Shown in pieces: positions 1 to 10,262 of a DNA stretch of 40,154 bases. A program made the translations under genes and the position numbers. Below the pieces are notes generated by a model. That model worked only from the letters and a program-made list of their open reading frames with translations. It searched no databases and was not told where the DNA came from. Position 1 is the stretch's first letter; each line of letters starts with the position of its first letter. Source of the stretch: Penium margaritaceum. Its lineage: Eukaryota; Streptophyta; Zygnematophyceae; Desmidiales; Peniaceae. The stretch lies in assembly GCA_023375785.1 (NCBI GenBank), contig SZWC01003547.1, positions 128,650 to 168,803 of the forward strand, read 5' to 3'.

Positions 1-80
1 AGGAGGAGGAGGAGGAGGAGGAGGAGGAGGAGGAGGAGGAGGAGGAGGAGGAGGAGGAGGAGGAGGAGGAGGAGGAGGAG
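1..80. repeat. (AGG)n microsatellite
   Basis: An uninterrupted AGG trinucleotide tract runs from the window edge to about base 80, so its full length is unknown. One strand is pure purine, so triplex or slippage is possible. No gene is visible around it. Confidence 0.98.
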
Positions 81-239
81 AAATGCAAGAGTCCCACACA
101 TGTTCACACGCATAGGCTGCAGCTGTCAATGAAGCACTGGGGGCTGCATGTGCAGTGGCAATGGGGTCACGCGAAGCACATCGCCCGCAGCAGGGTCAGC
201 ATGCCATGCCAGACGGCCGAAGAAACAAACCATCAGCTT

Positions 240-1104
240 CTCGCACACAACTTCCACATGCACACAACTTCCACATGCACACAACTTCCACATGCACACA
301 ACTTCCACATGCACACAACTTCCACATGCACACAACTTCCACATGCACACAACTTCCACATGCACACAACTTCCACCTGCACACAACTTCCACCTGCACA
401 CAACTTCCACATGCACACAACTTCCACATGCACATAACTTCCACATGCACACAACTTCCACATGCACACAACTTCCACCTGCACACAACTTCCACATGCA
501 CACAACTTCCACCTGCACACAACTTCCACCTGCACACAACTTCCACGAGCAGTTGCCCCGATCCATCGACTCACACAACCCATCAGCTGCTCAGGTACGA
601 TCATCGCAAACGCCGGCGTCACCAGAAAGGTNACACAACTTCCACATGCACACAACTTCCACATGCACACAACTTCCACCTGCACACAACTTCCACATGC
701 ACACGACTTCCACATGCACACAACTTCCACATGCACACAACTTCCACATGCACACAACTTCCACATGCACACAACTTCCACATGCACACAACTTCCACAT
801 GCACACAACTTCCACATGCACATAACTTCCACATGCACACAACTTCCACATGCACATAACTTCCACCTGCACACAACTTCCACATGCACACAACTTCCAC
901 ATGCACACAACTTCCACATGCACACAACTTCCACATGCACACAACTTCCACATGCACACAACTTCCACCTGCACACAACTTCCACCTGCACACAACTTCC
1001 ACATGCACACAACTTCCACCTGCACACAACTTCCACATGCACACAACTTCCACATGCACACAACTTCCACATGCACACAACTTCCACCTGCACACAACTT
1101 CCAC
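240..1104. repeat. 17-bp minisatellite (CACACAACTTCCACATG)n
   Basis: About 45 head-to-tail copies of a 17-bp unit run from 240 to 546 and again from 634 to 1104. The only frequent variants are ATG/CTG at the unit end and rare CACATA or CACACG. Since 17 is not a multiple of 3, translation repeats every 51 nt and all six frames stay open, giving spurious long His/Thr/Cys-rich or Val/Trp/Cys-rich reading frames. No spacers separate the units, so it is not a CRISPR array. The copy number is unreliable because a gap base lies inside (632). Confidence 0.95.
547..631. repeat. 85-bp direct duplicate, copy 1 (gap-flanking)
   Basis: These 85 bp, directly before the N at 632, recur without a visible difference at 1105-1189 at the far end of the minisatellite. 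The arrangement contig end, N, overlapping contig looks like two overlapping contigs joined without being merged. Confidence 0.9.
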
Positions 1105-1189
1105 GAGCAGTTGCCCCGATCCATCGACTCACACAACCCATCAGCTGCTCAGGTACGATCATCGCAAACGCCGGCGTCACCAGAAAGGT
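1105..1189. repeat. 85-bp direct duplicate, copy 2
   Basis: Second copy of 547-631. Here it continues into unique sequence (from 1190) leading to the Gln-rich gene, so this copy is probably the genuine right border of the minisatellite. Confidence 0.9.
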
Positions 1190-1225
1190 CGAGATGAGGA
1201 CTCTGCCGATCCAACGCACTGTGTG

Positions 1226-1478
1226 TTAGCAGATGCCACCTGGCCAACCAGCCTTCGTCCCACATGCAATGCGCATGCTCTGGCACACACAACCCACCTG
1301 CACCACCTGCCGTCCGGACTTGAGCATGTGCACGGTGCCCACACGGGGTCTTTCAGTCCCTCCGCCTGCCGTTGCCGAAGCCGGCCGTGTCGACCGCCCC
1401 AACGGCATCATGGGTGCTTCCTGGGACACCTGCTCCTGCTGGAGCTCATGGTGGTGTGACGGCGGCGGCGGCAGCGGC

Positions 1479-1513
<35 letters not shown>

Positions 1514-2735
1514 ATGATGATACTGCTGCTGGTTCTGAGAGGTACCAAAAGCAGGGGAAGCTGCTCCGTTGGCTCCTTCCCCCATAAAGTCACCAACTCT
1601 TTCTGACGACCGCCTCCGAGTGTGGGCCCCACCGGACGCTGGGATCTCCGCGGGCGCCGACATCGGCCCGGGCGAGATGACGTCCAGTTGCCGCTGCTGC
1701 TGCTTGTACGCCGCCATGGCGCGCTGCGCAGCAGCGGCCGTCTGCAGGTCCATCGCCATGGCCGCCCTCTGTCCTCGGGCCCCTGCCGCCCCTGCCATGG
1801 CGTCTGTGAACTGGTCGTCAACGGACACTACTGTACCGGCCGGCCACTCGTTGTGGGATACGTCGTTGCAGTAAAGGTCGCCGTCCCCGCCATCGTCCTC
1901 GGCGGTTGCAGCAGGTCCCAGAGTAGAGGGCTGCTGTTGCGGAGCAGACTGCCACGCAGGCGCGTACTGCGGCTGATACGCTTTGGACGAAGACTTTGGT
2001 GGTTCGCGTGGAGAAGCGGACCTTTGCTGCGTTGCCGACCACTGCGGCCCTTCCAAGTTGGAACCGTAGCCTAGCGGCTGAAAACCTAGATGCTGCTGAT
2101 GCCGCTGCTGATGCTGGTGTTGCTGATCCCACTGCTGCTGCCGCTGCTGCTGCTGTACACCCCATCCGTTTGAACTACCGCTGCGAAATTCCATACGAGC
2201 ACCCGGGCCCACATCGTACTGGTCCTCTGCTTCAGCGTGCCACGGCTGCTGCATCGTGTAGGATGTGCTGCTGCCGCTGTTGTTTCTCGGCAGGCCGTCT
2301 GGGAAGGGGCCGGGTCCCACAGGAGCGTAGACTAGACCTTCCGCCATCACCGGACCTCCCGCCATAATCCCAGCTGGCATCACCTGACTCCGCAGCCGCT
2401 GCTGCCTCACCGGCTCCGCCATGACCTGATCCAGAAGTAAAGTCAACAGACCTCCACGTGTTGCGTGCCGTTGCTGCGCTGCCTTCAAGAGTGGAAGGCG
2501 ACTGAGACGATCGCAATTGATGTGAAAGGGAAACACGTGACAGAAGAGGGTTCGCCAAGGAAGGGCAAAAAGGAATCGCACCTACCGGAATAAACTCCAC
2601 AGAACGGTGGACAATGACGACATCACATGGGCCTCGGATGTCAAACCTGCTCGAGAAGGAGCCAACGGCAGGCCACGTCGTTTCGGATGTGAGAGCTGTA
2701 GAAGTCGCCTCCGGACAGCGCCACAAAATCGGCCA
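1226..2735 (-). CDS. Gln/His/Ala-rich protein gene, two probable exons (hypothetical)
   Basis: I do not recognise the family. The main exon (2425 down to about 1226) stays open for about 400 codons. It contains Gln-rich blocks, a His6-Gln8 run followed by prolines, Ala-rich stretches and Ser/Pro/Arg segments. This composition is typical of disordered regions of plant transcriptional co-regulators or RNA-binding proteins, but that is only a compositional impression. Upstream on the same strand, 2735-2586 reads openly and ends at a strong donor (CCG|GTAGGT). The acceptor TGGATCAG|GTC at 2425 joins it in phase 0, implying a 160-nt intron. The upstream exon is itself preceded by a T-rich acceptor (CATCATTTTTCAG). 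The true start lies further right and was not found. The 3' end may be the stop at 1226 or an earlier donor near 1310. The CAG/CAT runs can vary in length. Confidence 0.45.
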
Positions 2736-2739
2736 CTGA

Positions 2740-3739
2740 AAAATGATGCAAGACGATGCACTGCGCTTTCAAATCATTTTCCATCCAGTGTAACCACGGT
2801 TCAACCAGGTTCGGGGCTACGAATTCGCAAATGGTGAGGAAAGAGGGCCGAAACAAAGCAGGCAAATCTCGCGACAAAGTAACGACCAGTCAATGCCGAT
2901 GTCCACCACCACGCGTCGTTAGAGGCGTGGGTGCTGCGGTTTTGCCATCCACACGCGACAAACGTGGCCGTCTACTCTACACCACTCCGTGACAACTGTA
3001 CACGAGAGGTCATTTAAGGTTTGCTTTGCAGTCAGGTCTTTATCTCGGCTTCGTATGACGAGAAATTCAAACTGACCACGAGCCATAACCCTTGCAAACC
3101 AACCGACTTCTTCTCGATGGGGAAGGAGCGAGTTTGCTGCCAGAGCCCCACTGCCACCGCGAGAAGGATCCTTAAGGCAAAAACCACAACACCCTTCCCG
3201 CAACACCACCTCGTGAGTCCAAACAGATGACAATGAATCGTGCTAGAAGAGCAAATCGGATAGATAAATAAATTGTTGTGTACCGATACGAAAACCAGGA
3301 CAATAGAAGCCGCGGGCTCATTGCCACTTAATTGGAAATCAACTTCAACATGCTTTTGTTCAAACGAAGATAAAATAGTCCGAACGGGAGCCCAATAGGC
3401 GCACCGGCAGATCCCTCGCTAGCTGGGTATGTTGTCTACTGGTCAAATCAAAAAGGGTGTAGCCGGACTCGGACGTCGCTAGACGAGAACCTCTGGGCAA
3501 ATGCTCGCAAAAGATACCTACAAAATGACAACCGTGGACCCAATGACTAACCCATGTGGAACCAGTGGTCCATGTTGCACGTAGAGTTTACATAAAAAAA
3601 CTTCAATGGAATACAATTCTAGTATTCAAATAAGTTCCATATAAGGAATATAAAAACTTTTATACTACTTATGGAAAACAAAATTAGTAACATTCTCTTA
3701 TTAACATGTTACTTAGTAACATAAGCAAAATTATGCAAA
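2740..3739. other. Unassigned stretch, possible 5' part of the Gln-rich gene, then AT-rich flank
   Basis: On the minus strand, short open stretches exist at 2919-3233 and 2641-2877, but I recognise no domain and cannot define exons. From about 3580 to 3739 the sequence becomes AT-rich and carries nothing I can name. It forms the left flank of the LTR element that starts at 3740. Confidence 0.5.
3735..3739. repeat. Probable target-site duplication, left (GCAAA)
   Basis: GCAAA abuts the outer end of the left LTR. GCAAG (15218-15222) abuts the outer end of the right LTR. Four of five bases match, as expected for an aged 5-bp duplication. The LTR edge itself is inferred, because the terminal CA is mutated in both copies (TTACG and TTAGA on the minus strand). 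Confidence 0.55.
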
Positions 3740-4184
3740 TCTAACAGCCGTGGGTTGTTTTGCAACTAACTGTGGAAACAAAATGTAAGCCCTTAGATTA
3801 TTCAGTCCAAGAAGGCCGAGTGACTGGCCGCCTCAGCCATTTTGGCTGAGACGCGTCACAACGAAACGGACGGGGTCGTCATAGGGCACGGATGTAAAAC
3901 ATGCATCCTAAGCCTAATCATTCCACGTGGCAATGCCACGTGGAATAGGACCCTAGCAGCATCCTATGAGTGAGTGAGGAGTGACGCGGTGGAATCTCCA
4001 TCGCGGCACTCCTCTTGCCTTGATTCCGACCACAGGGATATTTTCCAGGCTAGAGTCGAGCTGGACTCTAACCCGAAGATATTTTCCGAACGCTGACTCC
4101 TCGACACTTCCGCATCGAGTCCCCGAAATGCGGGGAATACATTTAAAGACCATTTTTAACCCTAAAAATGGTCCGCACGCTACA
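3740..4184 (-). repeat. 3' LTR of the LARD-like element
   Basis: 445 bp, matched along its length by 14773-15217. On the minus strand it begins TGTAGCGTG next to the PPT and ends with a form of CGGCTGTTACA. It contains several strong inverted repeats: an 11-bp stem GACCATTTTTA/TAAAAATGGTC near 4147-4172, a 27-nt palindrome with two CACGTG boxes at 3920-3946, and a GAGTC/GACTC stem near 4052-4070. Confidence 0.88.
3920..3946. promoter_or_regulatory. LTR palindrome with two G-boxes
   Basis: ATTCCACGTGGCA is followed, after one base, by its exact reverse complement, so two CACGTG cores are held in a 27-nt palindrome. The same palindrome is unmutated in the other LTR (14953-14979). CACGTG is the plant G-box bound by bHLH and bZIP factors. 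A role in LTR transcription is inference. Confidence 0.6.
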
Positions 4185-4217
4185 TTCCTCCCCCTTTGCT
4201 CCGAACCGTCTCGGTTC
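4185..4217 (-). promoter_or_regulatory. Polypurine tract and adjacent hairpin (LARD-like element)
   Basis: Next to the 3' LTR the minus strand reads AAAGGGGGAGGAA, the primer for plus-strand DNA synthesis in LTR elements. A hairpin GAACCG-TCT-CGGTTC lies at 4203-4217. The same PPT-hairpin arrangement, with the same spacing to the LTR, occurs in the chromovirus at 23663-23696. Confidence 0.75.
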
Positions 4218-4368
4218 ATCCTTGCTCAAGGAGGTTTGATCATGGCGTACTGCATTCATGCAAACCATGCAACAAAAATCGTGCATATGAGCACGTTTGT
4301 GAACTCTTGTCATCCGCAAGACTCTTGCGTCACGTTCACGCACAATCAACCACTCTTGCGTGGTCTTT

Positions 4369-7300
4369 GTGATCTTTGATCACTTGTTTACAACACCTAG
4401 TGTTGAACACGCGGACTCCGGCTCTTGCCAAGACCATGCCATTGTGGCATTTGTCTGTTCTACACGGGTGTTGGAGATTCTTCACTGAAGATCCGTCACT
4501 CTCGTGTATTGTCGGCATAGTCGATGCCTTTTGGGGCGTACATTGTCAACAATGTCTTGCCAGTTTGGAAGAGAGTACATAGGATGAATTTTCCCACATT
4601 CCGTGTGGTACATGTTCAGCAAGCCGTTATGGTGACGCCTCCTCCCCCTTTGCAAGGAGCGTCCCTGCGACCAATTAACCGGGCGTCTCCGCGAAAACTG
4701 TCGAGGTCCACACAACACTTTCCATGTCGTTCGGACATGTTCTTTTCCAAGGGGTTGTTGCCAAGGTGGTACCTCCCCGCAACATTATCAATACATGCAA
4801 TCCATAATGATATTGATCCTCTCTGTTTTCCACCACATGTTCATGACCACGCGTAGGTCTACTAGACCTCTTTCAGCACCTGTGGGTTGGTTGGCTGAAC
4901 TCAACCAAGCTCCACTAAGCCCATGCAACTCACATGCTACCTTCAACTTAGGGTTGGGAGGCACCAAGATCCTAAGACATGGTTGCTGAGCACACCTGTT
5001 TTTCCGTTCAAAGATTGCACTCATCTTTGAACGAGGCGGCATTGGTCATCTGGCATGCGCAACTGCCGTCAAAGTCCATCACTAGACACGACAATGCTCC
5101 GACCTATATGATCTTGGTCTCAACCATCATCCCCTCATTTCTGTCTGAAATGGGTACCGTAGGCTGCCGCTCACGTCCCTGTCAAAAGCACACTGCTTTT
5201 GAACTAGGTTAGCTGAGATGACCGATCTCAACGATCCTGGATTCTATCCACGAACGAAGTGTTCATTGTATGATATTTACCAAACGGGTGTACCATGATC
5301 GCAATCATTGCAACACAAGTTGGAAAAACACCTTTCGGGTGTCAATTCCATGTGATTGTGATTGAACACTTCCGAATCACATCCAGTGATCCTGGAATAA
5401 CTAGTTCCTAAATCTTTTGTGCTTATGTCATCACGTCCAAAGGTTCCATTCGGGAACCCGTCGCGGTTTGCTTTTGCCAAGTCACGACAAAATATGTTGT
5501 TCAATATCTTCTGTTCTGTACTTTCGGTACTTCCACTCAACGGAGTGTTTTTCATATACCTCACCCAAGGCACTTGTAGAGGGGATCGCCCTCGTCGAAG
5601 ACATCCGACAAACAAGCACTGTTGTGGATACCACCGCAGCGACATCCAAAACATATTGTACTTACATTCGGCAATGTACTTCAATTGAATCATCTCCGTA
5701 GCCAAGGGAGTTCAGTCGCTTTACTGTGACCTTTCGGGTCCTCAAAGCGGGGTTCGACTACACCGTAATCGCTATGATCTCTCTTGGAGATTGGTTTTGG
5801 TTTGGTTTCCAACAAATTGGATAGCTGATGCTACACCATGCCTTTGGTATGATCGAATCTATCCACATGATGTTTGAAGAGCGTGACGTACACGACTAGT
5901 GTACCGTGTCACGATGCTCTCAACTTTGAGATGTCTCTCCAAACATCAAAAGAATCTGATGAGAAGTTTTGTTTCTCAAGGTCCATCTTGAAGAGTCCTC
6001 ATCTCAACATTTATTTATGACACACTGGTCATTGTTCTGCCTCAATGTTGACTATGACTCGTTATGTGGTCGGTCGGACCATCAAGACGTAGGTGCCAAC
6101 ACACTGTTAGCTTAAAGCTATCGGCTTATAGACCGTCTCCACGGGTAAAAGCTTTGATCGCAAAACTTAGACCTTGACGTGATCTCAACTATGTCGTAGT
6201 CGTTTGTAGAAATCTATGAAATCGTCATACTACTCTGGAACTCCATTAGTAGAAAAGGAGTGTCGCTCGTTTTCTTTGAAATAGAATTTTCACATAACTG
6301 TGGGTGAGCTCATGTCACTGACATTGGTTAACACACTTTTGTCTATCAATGTCCATGACATGTTCACTCATCGAGTGATGATAGACTAAAGGTGTCGCCT
6401 TCAAATTTGTTCACAGTTGACATTCAGTTGATCTTGTCATACGCCAGAGAGTGACTCTTGTAGTCTTCGACCACCTCATTGTGGCTCCTCAGCCGTCGAG
6501 GACCCATAGAAGAGTCTCTGCCCCTCTCTGGCGCATTTACAACCTCCACTGACAATTATCCTTGTCTTTTGAATAGGTTGTCGGTACACTCATGTACCTT
6601 TTATTGTCCGTACCAGTCGGGTACCACGATCTGTATCTATCACTTACCGAGTGATCGGATGTCAAAGGTTTCGCCATTGAGTATTTCTTCAAAGGTATCA
6701 TCCTTGACATGTTCAATCACGGACCAATGTTTGTATCGGCCATGACTAATGATGCACAGAACCTCCGAAAGGTACTGATGCATCCAGTACACACTGTGTA
6801 CCAACAGCATGATGTTCATCCTCTAGGATTAAAGTCGGCGTGCTAACACACCTTTGTTCAACATCTCATGACATGGTCATGACACTGGCTTAGTCATCGA
6901 ACGATCACATTGGCCTTTGAACATTGTGGCAGAATGGGATGTGTGACTTTTGTAGCACATGTCCTGCACCCACCAAACCACTTCTTTGGTGCAATGGTGT
7001 CGCCATTTTTATCTAGAACATCAGCTGATATCGGTAGCTTGTTCAAATGTCACAAAGCCGTTGTGATCATTCGTTTGTCCAACTTATCCATAACTTGATG
7101 TCGTGATCCACGTACCAACAATTAGTGGGTAAGGTTTTGTGCATGTCGTGCACGTTTTCCACGCATGATGTGTACCCAATTGCACGTGGCTGAAGTACCA
7201 TGGTATGAATCGTATACCTTGACTCATTGAAAAGAGGGTCGCTCCAGTACTTGGTCATGCGCTCTGACCTCCTGCGGTCATGCAAGCCGTGCATATTTTG

Positions 7301-9235
7301 GAACTGGTGCTCAACCGACTGGGTTTGCAGCACGTTCCATCCATGGATACGGAGGAGTTCTTCCACCTTTAGCATGGTCCAAAGTTGAGGAAATTGTCCT
7401 CTTCACACGTGATTTATCCGTTAGAATCTGGTTCGTACTTCTTTCGGAAGTACCTTTCCATACTGCTTTCGGCAGGGCGAAGTGATCGCCACTGTCGGTG
7501 ACGACCGAGACTGTTGTGTTACGCCATTCGGGCATACATCTGATCACCACAGCCATCCGTGATTGTTTCCGGACATGTCTGTTGATTCTCCATTTGAAGA
7601 ATTCTTCAGTATGACCATCCTCGACGTCATCAGACGACGTATTTCCAACACTTTGAATGTCGCGCTTGACGCACTTGCCCATAGAACCACCCCGCGCATA
7701 GATCATATGCTTTCGTTTGGTGGTCTATCGCAAGCTAGCATGACGAGGCAATGAGTTGGCTGGTTCTTGCTAGTTGATACAACGGGGTGCAATCGGCACC
7801 CATGTTATCGTTGCAATCAACATGTTTTAACATGTGTTGTACCATCAACACTAGCATAGCTAGTCCAATCGGAACTCATAGCCATAATGCATTTGTACTC
7901 GCATCAATGGTGCATTCGGCATCCACGACAAAAGTGCAACCCTCATCTTTTGTCAATTGTGCAATCGGTGTTTATGACAACGGTGCATTCGACACTCGTG
8001 TCAATAATTTAACCAACGCACTTATCGGCCATGCATTCAATATCATGCTAATTGTACGTTCGGCACTCGCGTGAATGCTACGATTGTATTTTCCATGTTC
8101 GTCATATTCCAAGTGCAACCGGCACCTGTCAGTCGACCATCACGCGTGGATTTCCACCATCGCGTGTGTGTGTGTGTGTGTGTGTGTTGCGTGCGATCGG
8201 CACTCACACTCACAATCCATTTACAAATGACTGACCGCAACATGCTTGGTGCAATCAACACCCACATGGATACGAAATCGGCATTTATTTTGGTCACATC
8301 TCCGTAGCCCACAAGCAGTGCGTTCGGCACTAGCATCACGGATGCTTTCGACATCCGTGATTAAAGTGCAACTGGCACTTTTTTAGTGGTGTGTTCAACC
8401 CCGACAAAATTTCTGCAACTAGCACTTTGGCTATTGCTCATAGTGCAATCGGCACTTATGTCGATGACGTGGCCCACGTTCGTGTAAGCGTGCAATCAAC
8501 ACTCGTTTGGTGCTGTCTGCACATTTTGCATTGTTGCGGCGAGTAGGTGAGTCGTCGAGTGGTCACAGCAGGTACGGTGCTTTTTTTTTTTCCATGAGAA
8601 CTCGTCTCGATGTACGTCATCGTTGTGGTTGTGCGACCCGGTGCCGTAGTGGCTCTTTTACGCAAACAAAACTGTTTAGCGTATGTACGACCCGCATTAA
8701 GCCATGTCGTGACTTTGGAAGGTCAGCCCTTTTGGGTTTTCTCACAAAATACCCCAGACTTTGAGGTTGATTCACAAAAATTTAGGCACTGTCGGTGCAA
8801 AATTTTTGTCGTTGAAGCATTTATAGGTGAACATGGAAAACTGTCGGTTTTCCTCCTTTTTTTGCTTTAGAATGAAACACGAAAAAGAAAATCAGGACCA
8901 CTGATTTTTGGAAGACCTCAACTTGAGCTCTTGGATTTTGCTTCGAAACCCATGGTCAACTTGACCACCCACGGGTTCGTCCTCAAAAGCTTTCACCGTT
9001 TCAAACGTTTTTGAAAACGGTTAACCTTAAATTCCTCTACTTGGGCTTCATGAAAAACGAACATTATTTTGGCACGTCAAGTGCCCTCTTGTTTGCTTGA
9101 TGCTTGGAATTTTCCAAGCGTCTCCTGGTGGTGTGTTGGGAAAACTGTCGGTTTCCCCCCCCTTCCATAAATAGAAAATATTTTCGAACGATTATTGAGA
9201 ACGTCTCAAATATCAGTAGAGCTCGGACTGAGCTC
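4369..9235. repeat. Dense hairpin array with recurrent NNYCG loops
   Basis: The stretch has no credible coding frame. It is filled with short perfect inverted repeats, mostly 4-8 bp stems with 5-nt loops ending in CG. Examples: GGCAT-AGTCG-ATGCC (4514-4528), CATGTC-GTTCG-GACATG (4723-4739), ACACC-TTTCG-GGTGT (5328-5342), GGTTCC-ATTCG-GGAACC (5442-5458), GTAC-TTTCG-GTAC (5518-5530), GACC-TTTCG-GGTC (5728-5740), TGGTC-GGTCG-GACCA (6067-6081), GTACC-AGTCG-GGTAC (6610-6624), GTACTTC-TTTCG-GAAGTAC (7435-7453), CTGC-TTTCG-GCAG (7463-7475), AGTGC-AATCG-GCACT (8442-8456). Others have larger stems: 10 bp at 5006-5032, 8 bp at 5182-5202, 10 bp at 8335-8361. Stems differ while loops agree. From 7780 to 8510 the core GTGC-NATCG-GCAC recurs irregularly, tens of bases apart. 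Function is unknown. Confidence 0.8.
8162..8188. repeat. (GT)n microsatellite
   Basis: About 12 GT dinucleotides lie inside the hairpin-rich interior of the LARD-like element. No other role is visible. Confidence 0.9.
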
Positions 9236-9534
9236 CATGCCGCTTCTTACGGCGGATAAAACCGGGTTCCAACGGAGACGTTATCTCTGGTTCAGTCATC
9301 CAGCCCTTAGCCGTGGGAACAAAAAATGAATAAAGTCTCGAGACCACGTCCTCCGTACCTAGACGGAGACACTTATGACTGCGCCACTCGCACACATCTT
9401 AGATGCATACATAAAAATTCCAGAGGTAATCCGAGTTCCCCTCTTCCAGGACGCGCAGGACGTGCCGGACGCGCGATCTGCGTCGACGCAGGGGACGGCA
9501 ACGTCCCGGAAGCTTCTGTTCTCGGGGTGGAAGG

Positions 9535-10262
9535 GTCGAGGGATCCCTTCTCCCCCTTGGCTTCCGTCTGCCACCTCCTCCCTCCCTCTCTGGCACCGTC
9601 GGCGCTCGTGAGGCGATGGAGGGGGGACGTCACCACCCGCCCTCCCTCTCTAGCGCCGTCGGCGCCTAAGAGATGAGGGAGGAGGTGTCATAGCCCGCTC
9701 TCCCTCTCGGGCGCAATCCGCGCTGGAGAGGCAAGGGAGAGGGGGATCATTGTTCCCTCTCCCTCTCTGGCGCCTTAGACGCTTGAGAGATGAGGGGGAA
9801 GAGGATCTTTGCCTTGTCTCTCCCTCTCTCACGCCATCGGCTCAAGAGAGGCGAGGAAGGGGGTTTAGCCACCCCCGCTCCCTCTATGGCGCTGTCGGCG
9901 CTTGAGAGGTAAGGCAGTGGGGGGGGGGACCACCCCCTCTCCCTCCCTGGCGCAGCCGGCGCCTCAGAGGCGAGGGAGGGGGTATCATCACCCCCTTTAT
10001 CCCTCTTTGGCACAGTTGGTGCCGAAAGCGAGGGAGGCGGAAGCACCGCCCCCTCTCTCCCTCTCCTTGCACCGTCGGTGCTCAAGAGGAGGGGAGGGAA
10101 GAGGGGCGATCTTCCCCTCTCCCTCCTCGGCGCCGTTGGTGTTTGAGGGGAGAGGGAAAGGGGAGCATTGTTCCCTCTCTCCCTCGGGCGCCATCGGCGC
10201 GTGAGAAGCGAGGGAGAGATTTCTCTCCCGCTCCCCGTTTCTGGCGCAGTCGGCGCCTGACG
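9535..10262. repeat. 60-bp palindromic tandem array, 12 units
   Basis: Twelve units begin their core at about 9591, 9651, 9708, 9769, 9829, 9887, 9948, 10009, 10068, 10128, 10186 and 10243, a spacing near 60 bp. Each core is a GC-rich hairpin such as GGCGC-AGTCG-GCGCC or GCAC-CGTCG-GTGC. Between cores lies a second palindrome such as GGGAGAG-ATTT-CTCTCCC (10211-10228) or GAGGGG...CCCCTC. Changes in one arm are often matched in the other, for example GGCAC-AGTTG-GTGCC. The long Arg/Pro/Ser-rich reading frames across it are by-products of the repeat. A diverged thirteenth unit sits beyond the hAT insertion at about 14375-14402. Confidence 0.85.

Noticed and set aside
240..1104. CRISPR-like array
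   Set aside because: Units are contiguous without spacers and the DNA is eukaryotic.
148..1229. Long His/Thr/Cys and Val/Trp/Cys-rich reading frames on both strands
   Set aside because: They are the 17-bp minisatellite read in every frame; none has a start context, domain or splice support.
8335..8361. Rho-independent-type terminator (10-bp stem)
   Set aside because: The window is eukaryotic and the stem is one of many in the hairpin array; the T run after it belongs to the next hairpin.
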